Below are positions 9,483 to 19,373 of a DNA stretch of 64,000 nt, piece after piece. How positions within the stretch are numbered: the stretch's first letter is position 1; every line of letters begins with the position of its first letter. This DNA is from Acetobacter pomorum. Its GTDB lineage: Bacteria; Pseudomonadota; Alphaproteobacteria; Acetobacterales; Acetobacteraceae. Position numbers and translations under genes: made by a program. The DNA is taken from NCBI RefSeq assembly GCF_002738225.1, contig NZ_PEBQ01000144.1, forward strand, positions 62,001 through 126,000, read 5' to 3'. The notes under the pieces are model-generated. The model saw nothing but the letters and a program-made list of their open reading frames with translations. It made no database searches and was not told the origin of the DNA.

Positions 9483-10828
9483 CCCAAGAGCATCCAGACG
9501 CTTCAGGGCCTCACTCCGCCAAGCCGGCTGGCAGCGCACGTAAACGCAAGATCGGGTTTGTGGCTGTTGGCGGTGTTGCCATTCTGCTGGCCGTGGTGGG
9601 TATTGTGCAACGCCATACGCAATACGTTAATCTGGCGCATGAAACGGCACATAACGCTATTCCTTCCGTGCAGATTATTTACCCGCAGCCGGGGCCAGAT
9701 GAGCGCACGCTTTCTCTGCCAGCCAATATAGCGGCGTGGTATCAGGCCCCTATTTATGCGCAGGTCTCTGGCTACGTGAAAATGTGGTACAAGGATTTTG
9801 GCGCAAAGGTAAAAGCGGGTGATGTGCTGGCGGAAATTGATACGCCAGGGCTGGATGCCCAATATGCCGCTGCCAAAGCCAATTTGAATGTGGCGCTGGC
9901 ACGGTACAAGCTGGCCCAGATTACAGCAAAACGCTGGAAGGCCCTGCAAGGCACACAGGCTGTTTCTCAACAGGAAGTGGATGTGCAGGCCGCCAATGCC
10001 GAAGCCCAGAAGGCCGAGGTGGAAGCCGCCCAGCATGAGGTAGAGCGTTACGCAGCCCTTGAAGCCTTTAAGAAAATTGTGGCGCCATTTGATGGCGTTG
10101 TGACATCACGTTTCGCAGATGTGGGGGACTACGTTAACGCCGGGCGAGGGGATGTAGATGCCCACGGTAATGCCACCGAACTGTTTAGTGTGGCAGATGT
10201 ACATGCCATGCGTGTGTTTGTGGCCGTGCCGCAGGATTATGCCGATATCATTTCCCCGCGGCTGGAGGCGGATCTCAGTATTCCGCAATATCCTGAACGC
10301 ACATTCCGGGCGCATTTTCTGGCTACGGCATCGGCCTTTAATGCGTCCACCCGCACTGTTACAACGGAACTGACGCTGGATAACAAATCTGGAGAGCTCT
10401 GGCCCAATTCTTACGCCACGGCCACGTTTCATGCACCGGGTGATACGGATGAGCTGATTCTGCCTCTTGGCGCCATTGTGTTCAGGGCGGAGGGCACGCA
10501 GGTTGCCGTGGTGGATGATACCAACCACGTGCATCTGGTGGGTGTTACACTTGGCACCAATTTTGGCACAACGGTGCAGATTCTGCGTGGCGTGAAAAAA
10601 ACGGATCGTGTGATTAACAACCCGTCTGCTGGCCTGCTGGATGGGCAGGAAGTGCGCATTGTTAAAGGCACACCCGGCTATAACATGCCCAGCATGCCGC
10701 CTGCTGCCCAAAAGCTGGAACCCAAAAAGCCAGTCCCTCCAGTCAAATCATCCGAGGTGGAGGATGATGATACCCGTGCCATGCCTGATGATACAGCAGA
10801 TATGTCTGAAGCCGGGGCTCGTCCATGA
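9479..10828 (+). CDS. Periplasmic adaptor (membrane fusion protein) of the RND pump
   Basis: This 449-residue HlyD/AcrA-family adaptor has an N-terminal membrane anchor (GFVAVGGVAILLAVVGIV, about 24-41). It has lipoyl half-motifs around VSGYVKMWYKDFGAKVKAGDVLAEIDTPGLDAQ and a matching strand near KKIVAPFDGVVTSRFADVGDYVNAG. An alpha-helical hairpin lies between them (about 120-195) and beta-barrel/proximal domains follow. It connects the inner-membrane permease to the outer-membrane channel. The last 50 residues are charged and Pro-rich, a non-conserved tail. ATGA overlaps with both neighbours mark a single transcript. Confidence 0.92.
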   Translation: MTQEHPDASGPHSAKPAGSARKRKIGFVAVGGVAILLAVVGIVQRHTQYVNLAHETAHNAIPSVQIIYPQPGPDERTLSLPANIAAWYQAPIYAQVSGYVKMWYKDFGAKVKAGDVLAEIDTPGLDAQYAAAKANLNVALARYKLAQITAKRWKALQGTQAVSQQEVDVQAANAEAQKAEVEAAQHEVERYAALEAFKKIVAPFDGVVTSRFADVGDYVNAGRGDVDAHGNATELFSVADVHAMRVFVAVPQDYADIISPRLEADLSIPQYPERTFRAHFLATASAFNASTRTVTTELTLDNKSGELWPNSYATATFHAPGDTDELILPLGAIVFRAEGTQVAVVDDTNHVHLVGVTLGTNFGTTVQILRGVKKTDRVINNPSAGLLDGQEVRIVKGTPGYNMPSMPPAAQKLEPKKPVPPVKSSEVEDDDTRAMPDDTADMSEAGARP

Positions 10829-12435
10829 GGAAGGGATATGTTCTGCCCCGTAAAGCCACACATATTCTGCTGGTAGGGATGGCTGTATCCGGCCTAGTAG
10901 GCTGTGATATGGCGCCGCGCTATAAGCCCGCAAAATTTGTGCTGCCAGATAACTGGAGTGGGCAGGGGGTGATGAAGCCCGCACGCCCATCGGATGACGC
11001 CATTCGGGCTGATTGGTGGACCATGCTGGGAGACCCGGAACTCAACCAGCTGGAAGATCAGGCCATGCGCCTGAACCCGGATTTGCAGGCGCAGGCTGAG
11101 GTGTTCATGCAATCGCGCGATATGGCGGCGGAAGCCAAATCCCACCTTTATCCGCAGTTGAACGGGGCGGCGAGTGGGGCAAAATACAAAGGCTCCCAAC
11201 ACAGGCTATGGCGCGGGGCCGGGGCAACCGGGCCCATGTATATGTCTTCCGAGCAGTATTCCGCGACCGCCACGTGGGAGCCGGATTTCTGGTCTGCCAT
11301 CCGTAACCGTATTCGTATGGCTAAGCAGGGCGTGCAGGAAGATGCTGCAAATTATGCTTCTGCCCGCTTGAGCTTACAGGCCGAACTGGCATCGGATTAC
11401 GTTATTCTGCGTGGGCTGGATGCGCAGGATGCCGTGTATAAGGATTCCATCCGGTATTATCAGACAGCCGTGCAGGTTACGCGCATGCGTCTGGCAGGGG
11501 CAATTGCACCAGGCATGGATGTATCGCGTGCAGAAGCTCAGCTTTATACCACGCAGGCGCAGGAAACAGACATTCGCACCCAGCGTGATGTCATGGAACA
11601 TGCCATTGCCGTGCTGGTCAATCAGGCGCCAGCCACGTTCCATATAGCACCGGTAACAAAGCTGACGTTTGAGGAAAAAGATCCACCCGTAGCGCTGCCG
11701 TCTACCTTGCTGGAACGCAGGCCGGATATTGCTGCGGCAGAGCGGCGCATGGCACAGGCCAACCGAGCCATTGGCGTATCACGCGCAGCCTTTTACCCGC
11801 ATGTTACATTTAATGCCATGACAGGCTTTATGGATAACGGGTTTGATCTGGCCTCGCTTTACAATGCCATGTACCAGTTTGGCGCGCAGGCGGTGCTTCC
11901 GTTGTTTCAGGGTGGTTTGCGGCGTGCGGAATTGCAGCGCACATGGTCAAGTTACCGGCAAACAGAAGATCTTTACCGCAGCACGGTGTTAGATGCTTTT
12001 CAGGAAGTGGAAGACAATCTGACACGCACCAATCGTTTGAAAACCGAGGTCAAGCAGGAAAGCAGCGCCGTGGATGCCGCTTTGCGCACGCAGGGCATGA
12101 CAATGGCGCTGTATACCGGCGGCCTGACCAATTATCTGGATGTTGTGGTGGCACAGGTGGCCGCACTGAATGCCCGCATTGCGCTGGTGCAGGCGCAAAC
12201 CCGGCAGGTAGATGCGCGCGTGCAGCTTGTGCGTGCCCTTGGGGGTGGCTGGTCCCGCGCGCAGTTGCCGCATGGTGAGGAAACCATTATGCCGTTCAAG
12301 CCCTTGCAGTATGAAAACCTGCGCCATGCAGCACCCTTGGGTGGGATCAGCACGCAGGTGGATCCGGTTTCCAATGATCTGACAGGCGGCATGAAAAACA
12401 CACAACCTCTTGACACGCAGCCAACACCCCGGTAA
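10825..12435 (+). CDS. NodT/OprM-family outer-membrane efflux lipoprotein
   Basis: This 536-residue TolC-like channel has a type II signal peptide ending in LVGC, so Cys29 is the probable lipidated residue. Two OEP repeats follow, with typical elements DWWTMLGDPELNQLEDQA, EPDFWSAIRNRIR, LLERRPDIAAAERRM and the repeat near AFQEVEDNLTR. The C-terminal 70 residues are longer than usual and low in structure. It closes the RND-adaptor-channel operon. No convincing terminator lies between its stop and rplK 104 bases downstream, so read-through into the ribosomal operon is possible. Confidence 0.92.
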   Translation: MRKGYVLPRKATHILLVGMAVSGLVGCDMAPRYKPAKFVLPDNWSGQGVMKPARPSDDAIRADWWTMLGDPELNQLEDQAMRLNPDLQAQAEVFMQSRDMAAEAKSHLYPQLNGAASGAKYKGSQHRLWRGAGATGPMYMSSEQYSATATWEPDFWSAIRNRIRMAKQGVQEDAANYASARLSLQAELASDYVILRGLDAQDAVYKDSIRYYQTAVQVTRMRLAGAIAPGMDVSRAEAQLYTTQAQETDIRTQRDVMEHAIAVLVNQAPATFHIAPVTKLTFEEKDPPVALPSTLLERRPDIAAAERRMAQANRAIGVSRAAFYPHVTFNAMTGFMDNGFDLASLYNAMYQFGAQAVLPLFQGGLRRAELQRTWSSYRQTEDLYRSTVLDAFQEVEDNLTRTNRLKTEVKQESSAVDAALRTQGMTMALYTGGLTNYLDVVVAQVAALNARIALVQAQTRQVDARVQLVRALGGGWSRAQLPHGEETIMPFKPLQYENLRHAAPLGGISTQVDPVSNDLTGGMKNTQPLDTQPTPR

Positions 12436-12468
12436 GCGCGGCACTTCTGATCGGAACGCGGGAGATTC

Positions 12469-12497
12469 TTGTCTGCGCCCTGTGCGTGGTGTGGAAT
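12469..12497 (+). promoter_or_regulatory. Candidate sigma-70 promoter for rplK
   Basis: TTGTCT (12469-12474) and TGGAAT (12492-12497) are spaced by 17 bases and lie 43 bases ahead of the rplK start. Both boxes match the consensus at four of six positions. The call is from pattern only. Confidence 0.4.
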
Positions 12498-12511
12498 CGG
12501 GAGAACCGCGG

Positions 12512-12538
12512 TCCGGGTTCATTTTGAGGAGTCCCGGA
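12512..12538 (+). promoter_or_regulatory. Hairpin enclosing the rplK ribosome binding site
   Basis: TCCGGG (12512-12517) and CCCGGA (12533-12538) are perfectly complementary and hold the GAGGAG Shine-Dalgarno element of rplK in a 15-base loop. In E. coli the L11-L1 mRNA leader is bound by free L1 to repress translation. This element is in the right place for such control, but the L1 site itself has not been shown. Confidence 0.4.
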
Positions 12539-12539
12539 T

Positions 12540-12974
12540 ATGGCCAAAAAAGTTGTTGGCTACATCAAACTTCAGATCCCCGCTGGTAAGGCTAATCCTT
12601 CCCCGCCGGTTGGTCCGGCACTGGGTCAGCGCGGTCTGAACATCATGGAATTCTGTAAGGCATTTAATGCTAAGACCCAGGGTCTTGAGCCAGGTATGCC
12701 GATTCCGGTAGTTATCACCGCATATGCAGACCGTACATTCAGCTTCATCACCAAAACCCCGCCGAACACCTATTTCCTGCTGAAGGCCGCCAAGATTTCC
12801 AAGGGCAGCCAGACAGTTGGTAAGGGTGGAAGCGTTGGTAAGGTGACCATGAGCCAGCTTCGTGAAATTGCTGAACAGAAGCAGCAGGACATGAATGCAA
12901 ACGATCTGGATGGCGCAGTGCGCATGCTGATCGGCTCTGCCCGCTCCATGGGCATTGATGTGGTGGAGGGCTAA
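12540..12974 (+). CDS. rplK: 50S ribosomal protein L11
   Basis: This 144-residue protein has the family N-terminus [37 protein letters not shown], which forms the GTPase-associated centre with 23S rRNA, and the C-terminal rRNA-binding domain ending in [13 protein letters not shown]. It is the first gene of the rplKAJL-rpoBC block. The usual secE-nusG pair is not directly upstream; an efflux operon ends 104 bases before it. A strong GAGGAG precedes the ATG. rplA starts 4 bases after the stop. Confidence 0.98.
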   Translation: MAKKVVGYIKLQIPAGKANPSPPVGPALGQRGLNIMEFCKAFNAKTQGLEPGMPIPVVITAYADRTFSFITKTPPNTYFLLKAAKISKGSQTVGKGGSVGKVTMSQLREIAEQKQQDMNANDLDGAVRMLIGSARSMGIDVVEG

Positions 12975-12978
12975 TATC

Positions 12979-13671
12979 ATGGCAAAGAACAAGCGTATTG
13001 CTGCTGCACGTGCCAAGATTGAAGCTGGCAAAGCTTACGGTGTTGATGAAGCTGTTGCGCTGGTAAAAAGCAACGCAACGGCCAAGTTTGATGAAACCGT
13101 TGAAATTGCACTGAACCTGGGTATTGACCCGCGTCATGCAGACCAGATGGTGCGTGGTTTTGTTTCCCTGCCGAACGGCACGGGCAAAACCCTGCGCGTT
13201 GCCGTGTTTGCGCGTGGCCCGAAAGCTGAAGAAGCTCAGGCTGCTGGTGCGGACATTGTGGGCGCAGAAGACCTGATGGAAAAAGTGCAGGCTGGCGAAA
13301 TCAACTTCGACCGCTGCATTGCAACGCCTGACATGATGGCTCTGGTTGGTCGTCTGGGTAAGATCCTCGGCCCACGCGGGCTGATGCCGAACCCCAAGCT
13401 GGGCACCGTGACCATGAACGTAAAGGGCGCTGTTGAAGCGGCTAAGTCTGGTCAGGTTGAATATCGCGCTGAAAAGAGCGGTATCGTGCATGCAGGCGTT
13501 GGCAAGGCTTCTTTCAGCGAAGACAAGCTGATTGAAAACGTGCGTGCATTTATTGATGCCGTGCAGAAGGCCCGTCCGTCTGGTGCAAAGGGTGCTTACA
13601 TGAAGAAGGGCGCTCTGTCCTCCACCATGGGCCCCGGCGTTCAGCTGGATCTCTCTGCCTTCGCTGGCTGA
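12979..13671 (+). CDS. rplA: 50S ribosomal protein L1
   Basis: This 230-residue L1 stalk protein has the conserved [26 protein letters not shown] block (about residues 115-140) and the [20 protein letters not shown] segment. In many bacteria L1 also represses its own L11-L1 mRNA. The ATG at 12979 directly follows the rplK stop. An in-frame ATG inside rplK (12955) would add eight residues not found in the family. A 279-base structured gap separates it from rplJ. Confidence 0.98.
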   Translation: MAKNKRIAAARAKIEAGKAYGVDEAVALVKSNATAKFDETVEIALNLGIDPRHADQMVRGFVSLPNGTGKTLRVAVFARGPKAEEAQAAGADIVGAEDLMEKVQAGEINFDRCIATPDMMALVGRLGKILGPRGLMPNPKLGTVTMNVKGAVEAAKSGQVEYRAEKSGIVHAGVGKASFSEDKLIENVRAFIDAVQKARPSGAKGAYMKKGALSSTMGPGVQLDLSAFAG

Positions 13672-13715
13672 GAAAGAAATGACACTGCGCTAGCTCTCGG
13701 GGTGGCGTGGTGACT

Positions 13716-13893
13716 GAAGGAGTGGTTTTGCTGCTCCTTCTTCCTGTCCGAGACCGTGCGTAATTTCGGTTTTAAACAACCTTCGGGTTGGCGAACGGTA
13801 AGACGGGGATGCTGGTTACAGGTCGTATTTGCGGCACGCCAGATATTCCGTTTCAAGGACAGGCGAGCGGGTTCCGCTATGTATGGCGGAACC
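13716..13893 (+). promoter_or_regulatory. Candidate L10 leader between rplA and rplJ
   Basis: The 279-base gap between rplA and rplJ holds at least three clear hairpins. GAAGGAG/CTCCTTC lies at 13716-13740, CAACC/GGTTG with a TTCG tetraloop at 13777-13790, and GGTTCCGC/GCGGAACC (8 bp) at 13870-13893. L10 leaders that bind L10(L12)4 and repress rplJL translation occupy this position in many bacteria. I infer the identity from position and structure. The conserved kink-turn was not verified. Confidence 0.4.
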
Positions 13894-13950
13894 TAAAGGG
13901 CAACCCGTTCTGTTGGGCGCAAGCTTGATGGAACAAGACGGAGACGGGAT

Positions 13951-14469
13951 TTGAACCGTACGGAAAAGAAGGCCTTTATCGCCTCCCTGGCCGCCGTTTT
14001 CGCCCAGACGTCCATGGTTGTGGTCACCCGTAATGACGGGCTGACTGTGGCTGCTGTGACGGAACTGCGGCGTAAGGTGCGTGCAGCGGGTGCGAACTAT
14101 AAGGTCGCTAAAAACCGGCTGGCAACTCTCGCCCTGGATGGGACCCAGTTCAACGGCATCGCGCCGCTGCTGAAGGGGCCGACTGCGCTTGCGTGGTCTG
14201 AAGACCCTGTGGCTGTGGCTAAGGCTGTCGTTGAGTTCGCCAAAACAAATGACAAGCTTGTGCTGCTTGGTGGTTCTCTTGGTTCTCAGGTGCTTGACGC
14301 CGAAGGAATCAAGGCTCTGGCCGAGCTGCCGTCTCTTGATGCGCTGCGCGCGCAGCTCGTGGGTCTTATCTCCACGCCAGCTACGCGTATTGCCAGCATT
14401 ACTCAGGCGCCGGCAGGCCAGCTTGCACGTGTTTTTGGGGCCTATGCCAAAACGGGTGAAGCTGCCTGA
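13951..14469 (+). CDS. rplJ: 50S ribosomal protein L10
   Basis: This 172-residue L7/L12-stalk base protein begins MNRTEKKAFIASLAAVFAQTSMVVV, a typical alphaproteobacterial L10 start. The first codon is TTG with GGAG upstream; no ATG or GTG gives a better start. The rRNA-binding N-terminal domain includes GANYKVAKNRLATLAL, and the C-terminal helix that docks L12 dimers ends the protein. It is followed by a strong hairpin and then rplL. The weak start codon and the long leader fit post-transcriptional control. Confidence 0.97.
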   Translation: MNRTEKKAFIASLAAVFAQTSMVVVTRNDGLTVAAVTELRRKVRAAGANYKVAKNRLATLALDGTQFNGIAPLLKGPTALAWSEDPVAVAKAVVEFAKTNDKLVLLGGSLGSQVLDAEGIKALAELPSLDALRAQLVGLISTPATRIASITQAPAGQLARVFGAYAKTGEAA

Positions 14470-14472
14470 TTT

Positions 14473-14494
14473 CATTCCTTCGTATGAGGGAATG
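14473..14494 (+). other. Intercistronic hairpin between rplJ and rplL
   Basis: CATTCCTTC and GAGGGAATG pair over 9 bp (one G-T) around a GTAT loop, starting 3 bases after the rplJ stop. It has no T-run directly after it, so a processing or mRNA-stability role is more likely than termination. rplL is needed in about four copies per ribosome, which could explain a protective structure here. Confidence 0.5.
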
Positions 14495-14569
14495 TTCAAG
14501 AATTTTGCGCTGCCTTCGTGCTTGAAGGTTGCGTTCTGCTAACCAGTATCTATATTAGGAAGTCAAACT

Positions 14570-14944
14570 ATGGCTGATCTTGCTAAGCTTGTTGACGAAC
14601 TGTCCGCTCTGACCGTTCTTGAAGCTGCTGAACTTTCCAAGCTGCTCGAAGAAAAATGGGGCGTTTCCGCTGCTGCTCCTGTAGCAGTTGCTGCTGCTGC
14701 ACCTGGTGCTGCTGCTGCTCCGGCTGAAGAAAAGACCGAATTCACGGTTGTTCTGGCCAGCGCTGGCGACAAGAAGATCAACGTGATTAAGGAAATCCGC
14801 GGCATCACCGGTCTGGGCCTGAAAGAAGCTAAGGACCTGGTTGAAGGTGCGCCGAAGACCGTTAAGGAAGGCGTCAGCAAGGACGAAGCTGACAAGATCA
14901 AAAAGGCTCTTGAAGGCGCCGGGGCAACCGTCGAAGTCAAGTAA
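14570..14944 (+). CDS. rplL: 50S ribosomal protein L7/L12
   Basis: This 124-residue acidic stalk protein has an N-terminal dimerisation helix (about 1-35), an Ala/Pro-rich flexible hinge (about 36-56), and the globular factor-binding domain with [29 protein letters not shown]. It contacts translation GTPases. It is preceded by AGGAAG and followed by a 218-base structured leader before rpoB. Confidence 0.98.
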   Translation: MADLAKLVDELSALTVLEAAELSKLLEEKWGVSAAAPVAVAAAAPGAAAAPAEEKTEFTVVLASAGDKKINVIKEIRGITGLGLKEAKDLVEGAPKTVKEGVSKDEADKIKKALEGAGATVEVK

Positions 14945-14957
14945 GCTTGCCAAATTT

Positions 14958-15136
14958 CTGATGCATGGCATCAGGGAAATGGAAAAAGGTTTTCGGGTAG
15001 GGGCATTGTGCCTCTGCCCGTTTGCCTGTTTCAGGTTGATCTGAAACAGGAGCCGGGTAAAAACCGGTATGGGCTTGAGACCAAGATTAGGTCGGACCAT
15101 CAGGCTCGCGGGATGACCACGGGCATGATGGTCCGA
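14958..15136 (+). promoter_or_regulatory. Structured rpoB leader with four stem-loops
   Basis: Between rplL and rpoB I see CTGATGC/GCATCAG at 14958-14974 and an 11-bp G+C-rich stem closing on TTG at 14995-15019. A perfect 10-bp stem CCTGTTTCAG/CTGAAACAGG lies at 15025-15050, and a perfect 11-bp stem TCGGACCATCA/TGATGGTCCGA with a 23-base loop at 15092-15136. The last ends 26 bases before the rpoB ATG. Attenuation and RNase III processing between rplL and rpoB are known in E. coli. No strong T-run follows any of these stems. Confidence 0.6.
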
Positions 15137-15162
15137 GATAAATGGGCGGGGCAGGAGCGACG

Positions 15163-18100
15163 ATGAACGCAATCACTAAATCGTTCACAGGACGGAAGCG
15201 GATTCGCAAAAGTTTCGGGCGGATTCCCGAAATCGCCCCGATGCCGAACCTGATTGACGTGCAGCGTGCGTCTTACGAGACATTTCTTCAGGCAAATGTA
15301 TCGCCTGATGCGCGTACTCCAACAGGTTTGCAGGAGGTATTCCGTTCCGTTTTCCCCATCAATGATTTTGCGGGGCGGGGGCGTCTGGAATTCGTCAGTT
15401 ACGAATTTGAAGAGCCAAAATACGATGTGGAAGAATGCATTCAGCGTGGCCTGACATATGCTGCGCCGCTGAAGGTTATTTTGCGCCTGATCGTGTGGGA
15501 TGTGGATGAGGATACAGGGTCCCGTTCCATTCGCGATATTAAGGAACAGCCGGTTTATATGGGCGATATGCCGCTCATGACAGATAACGGCACCTTTATC
15601 GTAAACGGTACGGAGCGTGTTATTGTCAGCCAGATGCACCGTTCACCCGGTGTGTTCTTTGACCATGATAAGGGTAAAACGCATTCTTCAGGCAAGTATC
15701 TGTTTGCCGCGCGTGTCATTCCTTATCGTGGTTCCTGGCTGGACTTTGAGTTTGATGCCAAGGACCTGCTTTACGTTCGTATCGACCGTAAACGTAAGCT
15801 GCCTGTTACCACGCTGTTGTATGCGCTTGAAGGTGCTGCATCTGAAGCTGCGCGCAAAGCGAAGGCAGCGGAAGGTGGTGATGTTGATTCCATGGAAATC
15901 AAGGGGATGGATGCCAATGAAATCCTCGCCTATTTCTATAAGTCAGTCACCTTTGTAAAAACGCCCAAAGGCTGGGCGCGTCCGTTTGATGCGGATTCCT
16001 TCCGTGGTCTTAAATTGCTGGCCCCGCTGGTAGATGCAGAAACCGGTGAAGTGGTGGCGGAAGCTGAAACCAAGCTGACGGCCCGTATGGTGCGCAAGAT
16101 CGCGGAAAAGACGCGTGAAGTGCTTGTGGGCGAGATTGACCTGCTTGGCCGTTACATTGCTCATGATATCGTCAATATGCAGACTGGCGAAATCTATGGT
16201 GAAGCTGGCGAAGAAATTACGGAAGCGCGCCTTGCTGCCTTGGAAGAGGCTGGCATTAAGGAGCTTCCGCTGCTGGCGATTGATGCCGCAAACGGCCCGT
16301 GGATCCGTGATACCCTCACAGTAGATAAAAACAGCACGCGTGATGAAGCGCTGATTGATATCTACCGTGTGATGCGCCCTGGTGAGCCGCCAACGGCTGA
16401 AACCGCCGAAGCCATGCTGAATGGCCTGTTCTTTGATCCAGACCGTTATGATCTTTCCGCCGTTGGTCGCGTGAAGATGAACATGCGTCTGGATATGGAT
16501 GTGCCAGACACAGTGCGTGTGCTGCGTAAGGAAGATATTCTGCGCACCATCAAAACGCTGTGTGACCTGAAAGACGGTCGTGGCCAGATTGATGATATTG
16601 ATAACCTTGGTAACCGCCGTGTTCGCTCGGTTGGTGAGCTGATGGAAAATCAGTATCGCATCGGTCTGCTGCGTATGGAACGTGCCATTCGTGAGCGTAT
16701 GGGGTCTGTGGATATTGATACGGTCATGCCGCATGATCTGATTAATGCCAAACCTGCTGCCGCTGCTGTGCGTGAGTTCTTCGGGTCTTCCCAGCTCAGC
16801 CAGTTTATGGATCAGACCAACCCGCTTTCTGAAGTGACGCATAAGCGTCGTCTGTCAGCGCTTGGCCCGGGTGGTTTGACCCGTGAGCGCGCAGGCTTTG
16901 AAGTGCGTGACGTTCACCCAACACATTATGGTCGTATCTGCCCAATTGAAACGCCGGAAGGCCCGAACATCGGTCTGATCAACTCTCTGGCCACTTATGC
17001 CAAAGTGAACAAATACGGCTTTATTGAAACACCTTACCGCCTGGTGAAGGATGGTGTGCTGCAGGATGGCTGGAAATACCTCTCCGCTATGGAAGAGGAA
17101 AAGCTGGTTGTTGCGCAGGCTGATGCCAAGGTGAATGATCAGGGTGCGCTGACAAGTGATCTGATCTCTGTGCGCCGTAACGGTGATTTCCGTCTGGTGC
17201 CCCCAACGGAAGTGACAGCGTGTGACGTTTCTCCCAAGCAGTTGGTGTCTGTTGCTGCGGCTCTTATTCCGTTCCTGGAAAACGATGACGCGAACCGTGC
17301 ACTGATGGGTTCCAACATGCAGCGTCAGGCTGTGCCGCTGGTGCGTTCCGATGCGCCGTTGGTTGGCACAGGTATGGAAGCTGCTGTGGCGCGTGATTCC
17401 GGTGCAACAATTGTTGCCAAGCGCGATGGTATTGTGGACCAGATTGACGGGGCCCGTATTGTGGTGCGTGCCACCAATGCGGCTGGTTCTACGCAGGGTG
17501 TGGATATTTACCGTCTGCGTAAATATTCCCGTTCCAACCAGTCCACCTGTATCAACCAGCGTCCGTTGGTGCATGTTGGTGACAACGTGCGGGCAGGCGA
17601 TATTATTGCCGATGGTCCTTCCACAGAGCTGGGTGAACTGGCGCTGGGCCGTAACGTGCTGGTCGCGTTTATGCCTTGGAATGGCTACAACTTTGAAGAC
17701 TCCATCCTGATTTCCGAACGGATTGCCAAGGATGACGTTTTCACCTCGATCCATATCGAGGAATTCGAAGTTATGGCCCGTGATACCAAGCTGGGTCAGG
17801 AAGAAATCACGCGTGATATTCCGAATGTGGGTGAAGAAGCCCTGCGGAACTTGGATGAAGCTGGCATTGTTTATGTAGGTGCCGAAGTTAATCCGGGTGA
17901 TATTCTGATCGGTAAGGTGACGCCAAAGGGTGAAAGCCCGATGACACCGGAAGAAAAACTTCTGCGTGCCATCTTTGGTGAAAAAGCCTCCGATGTGCGT
18001 GATACGTCCCTGCGTCTGCCGCCTGGCACATCTGGCACTATTGTGGATGTGCGTGTGTTCTCCCGCCGCGGTGTGGATAAAGATGAACGCGCCATGGCGA

Positions 18101-19335
18101 TTGAACGCGCGGAAATCGAACGGCTTGCCAAAGACCGTGACGATGAACGCGCCATTCAGGAACGTTCTTTCTACAGCCGTCTGCGTGAAAAACTGCTGGG
18201 GCAGGTTGCTGGTGCCGGGTTCAAGGGGATCCGTTCTGGAACCGAGATCACCGATGCTGTTCTGGATGAACACCCACGGGCTACGTGGCGCCAGATTGTT
18301 GTCACTTCTGACAGCGTGATGGCGGAGCTTGAAACCCTGCGGCGTGAATTTGATGCGGCTATTGCACGCATTCAGGCACGTTTTGAAAGCAAGGTTGAAA
18401 AGCTGCAGCGTGGTGATGAACTGCCGCCTGGTGTGATGAAGATGGTCAAGGTCTTTGTGGCTGTTAAGCGTAAGCTACAGCCGGGGGATAAAATGGCCGG
18501 TCGTCATGGTAACAAGGGTGTGGTGTCTCGCGTTGTTCCCGTGGAAGACATGCCATTTTTGGAAGATGGCACGGCTGTTGATCTGGTGCTGAACCCGCTG
18601 GGTGTGCCTTCACGTATGAACGTGGGGCAGATTCTGGAAACCCATCTGGGCTGGGCTTGCGCCAAAATTGGCCGTGGCATTGGCGATATGGTGGATGAAT
18701 ACCAGCGGAATGGCGAAAAACGTCAGGAACTGCTGGACCGCCTGAAAGATGTGTACGGGGATAAGGTTTACAGCGAAGACATTGCGAACATGAGCAATGA
18801 TGAGCTGGTTGAACTGGCCAATAACCTGCGCAAAGGCGTGCCGATTGCAACGCCGGTGTTCGATGGTGCTTCCATTCCGGATATTGAAGCCATGCTTGAA
18901 AAAGCGGGTGTGGATAAATCCGGTCAGTCTCAGTTGATTGACGGGCGCACGGGTGAACCGTTCGAACGTAAAACAACGGTCGGCTACATCTATATGCTCA
19001 AGCTGCACCATCTTGTTGATGATAAGATCCATGCACGCTCTATTGGCCCATACTCGCTGGTTACACAGCAGCCTCTGGGTGGTAAGGCGCAGTTTGGTGG
19101 TCAGCGCTTTGGGGAAATGGAAGTGTGGGCGCTGGAAGCATACGGTGCAGCTTACACTCTGCAGGAAATGCTGACTGTGAAGTCGGATGACGTTTCTGGC
19201 CGAACCAAAGTTTATGAATCCATCGTGCGTGAGCAGGATGATTTTGAGGCCGGTATTCCGGAAAGCTTTAACGTTCTGATCAAGGAGCTGAAGTCTCTGG
19301 GTCTGAACGTAGAACTGGAGCAGGGGGCCGAGTGA
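15163..19335 (+). CDS. rpoB: RNA polymerase beta subunit
   Basis: The 1390-residue subunit is of normal length for alphaproteobacteria. The rifampicin-pocket region reads [26 protein letters not shown], with Asp, His and Ser at the three main resistance positions, so it looks rifampicin-sensitive. The active-site Lys region [15 protein letters not shown] and the C-terminal [24 protein letters not shown] segment are intact. The ATG at 15163 has AGGAG 6 bases ahead and gives [19 protein letters not shown]. An ATG 21 bases earlier has no such site. rpoC follows after 93 bases. Confidence 0.98.
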   Translation: MNAITKSFTGRKRIRKSFGRIPEIAPMPNLIDVQRASYETFLQANVSPDARTPTGLQEVFRSVFPINDFAGRGRLEFVSYEFEEPKYDVEECIQRGLTYAAPLKVILRLIVWDVDEDTGSRSIRDIKEQPVYMGDMPLMTDNGTFIVNGTERVIVSQMHRSPGVFFDHDKGKTHSSGKYLFAARVIPYRGSWLDFEFDAKDLLYVRIDRKRKLPVTTLLYALEGAASEAARKAKAAEGGDVDSMEIKGMDANEILAYFYKSVTFVKTPKGWARPFDADSFRGLKLLAPLVDAETGEVVAEAETKLTARMVRKIAEKTREVLVGEIDLLGRYIAHDIVNMQTGEIYGEAGEEITEARLAALEEAGIKELPLLAIDAANGPWIRDTLTVDKNSTRDEALIDIYRVMRPGEPPTAETAEAMLNGLFFDPDRYDLSAVGRVKMNMRLDMDVPDTVRVLRKEDILRTIKTLCDLKDGRGQIDDIDNLGNRRVRSVGELMENQYRIGLLRMERAIRERMGSVDIDTVMPHDLINAKPAAAAVREFFGSSQLSQFMDQTNPLSEVTHKRRLSALGPGGLTRERAGFEVRDVHPTHYGRICPIETPEGPNIGLINSLATYAKVNKYGFIETPYRLVKDGVLQDGWKYLSAMEEEKLVVAQADAKVNDQGALTSDLISVRRNGDFRLVPPTEVTACDVSPKQLVSVAAALIPFLENDDANRALMGSNMQRQAVPLVRSDAPLVGTGMEAAVARDSGATIVAKRDGIVDQIDGARIVVRATNAAGSTQGVDIYRLRKYSRSNQSTCINQRPLVHVGDNVRAGDIIADGPSTELGELALGRNVLVAFMPWNGYNFEDSILISERIAKDDVFTSIHIEEFEVMARDTKLGQEEITRDIPNVGEEALRNLDEAGIVYVGAEVNPGDILIGKVTPKGESPMTPEEKLLRAIFGEKASDVRDTSLRLPPGTSGTIVDVRVFSRRGVDKDERAMAIERAEIERLAKDRDDERAIQERSFYSRLREKLLGQVAGAGFKGIRSGTEITDAVLDEHPRATWRQIVVTSDSVMAELETLRREFDAAIARIQARFESKVEKLQRGDELPPGVMKMVKVFVAVKRKLQPGDKMAGRHGNKGVVSRVVPVEDMPFLEDGTAVDLVLNPLGVPSRMNVGQILETHLGWACAKIGRGIGDMVDEYQRNGEKRQELLDRLKDVYGDKVYSEDIANMSNDELVELANNLRKGVPIATPVFDGASIPDIEAMLEKAGVDKSGQSQLIDGRTGEPFERKTTVGYIYMLKLHHLVDDKIHARSIGPYSLVTQQPLGGKAQFGGQRFGEMEVWALEAYGAAYTLQEMLTVKSDDVSGRTKVYESIVREQDDFEAGIPESFNVLIKELKSLGLNVELEQGAE

Positions 19336-19373
19336 CGGTGAATTTCGCCACCACTATCCGTTCTTATTTCAAA

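Noticed and set aside
15142..15162. Alternative rpoB start 21 bases upstream
   Set aside because: It lacks a ribosome binding site, while the ATG at 15163 has AGGAG at a proper distance and gives the usual N-terminus.
16855..18273. Long open frame (472 codons) antisense to rpoB
   Set aside because: It lies entirely opposite rpoB, its composition is typical of a codon-bias shadow (many His, Thr, Asn, Gln), and it has no ribosome binding site or recognisable domain.
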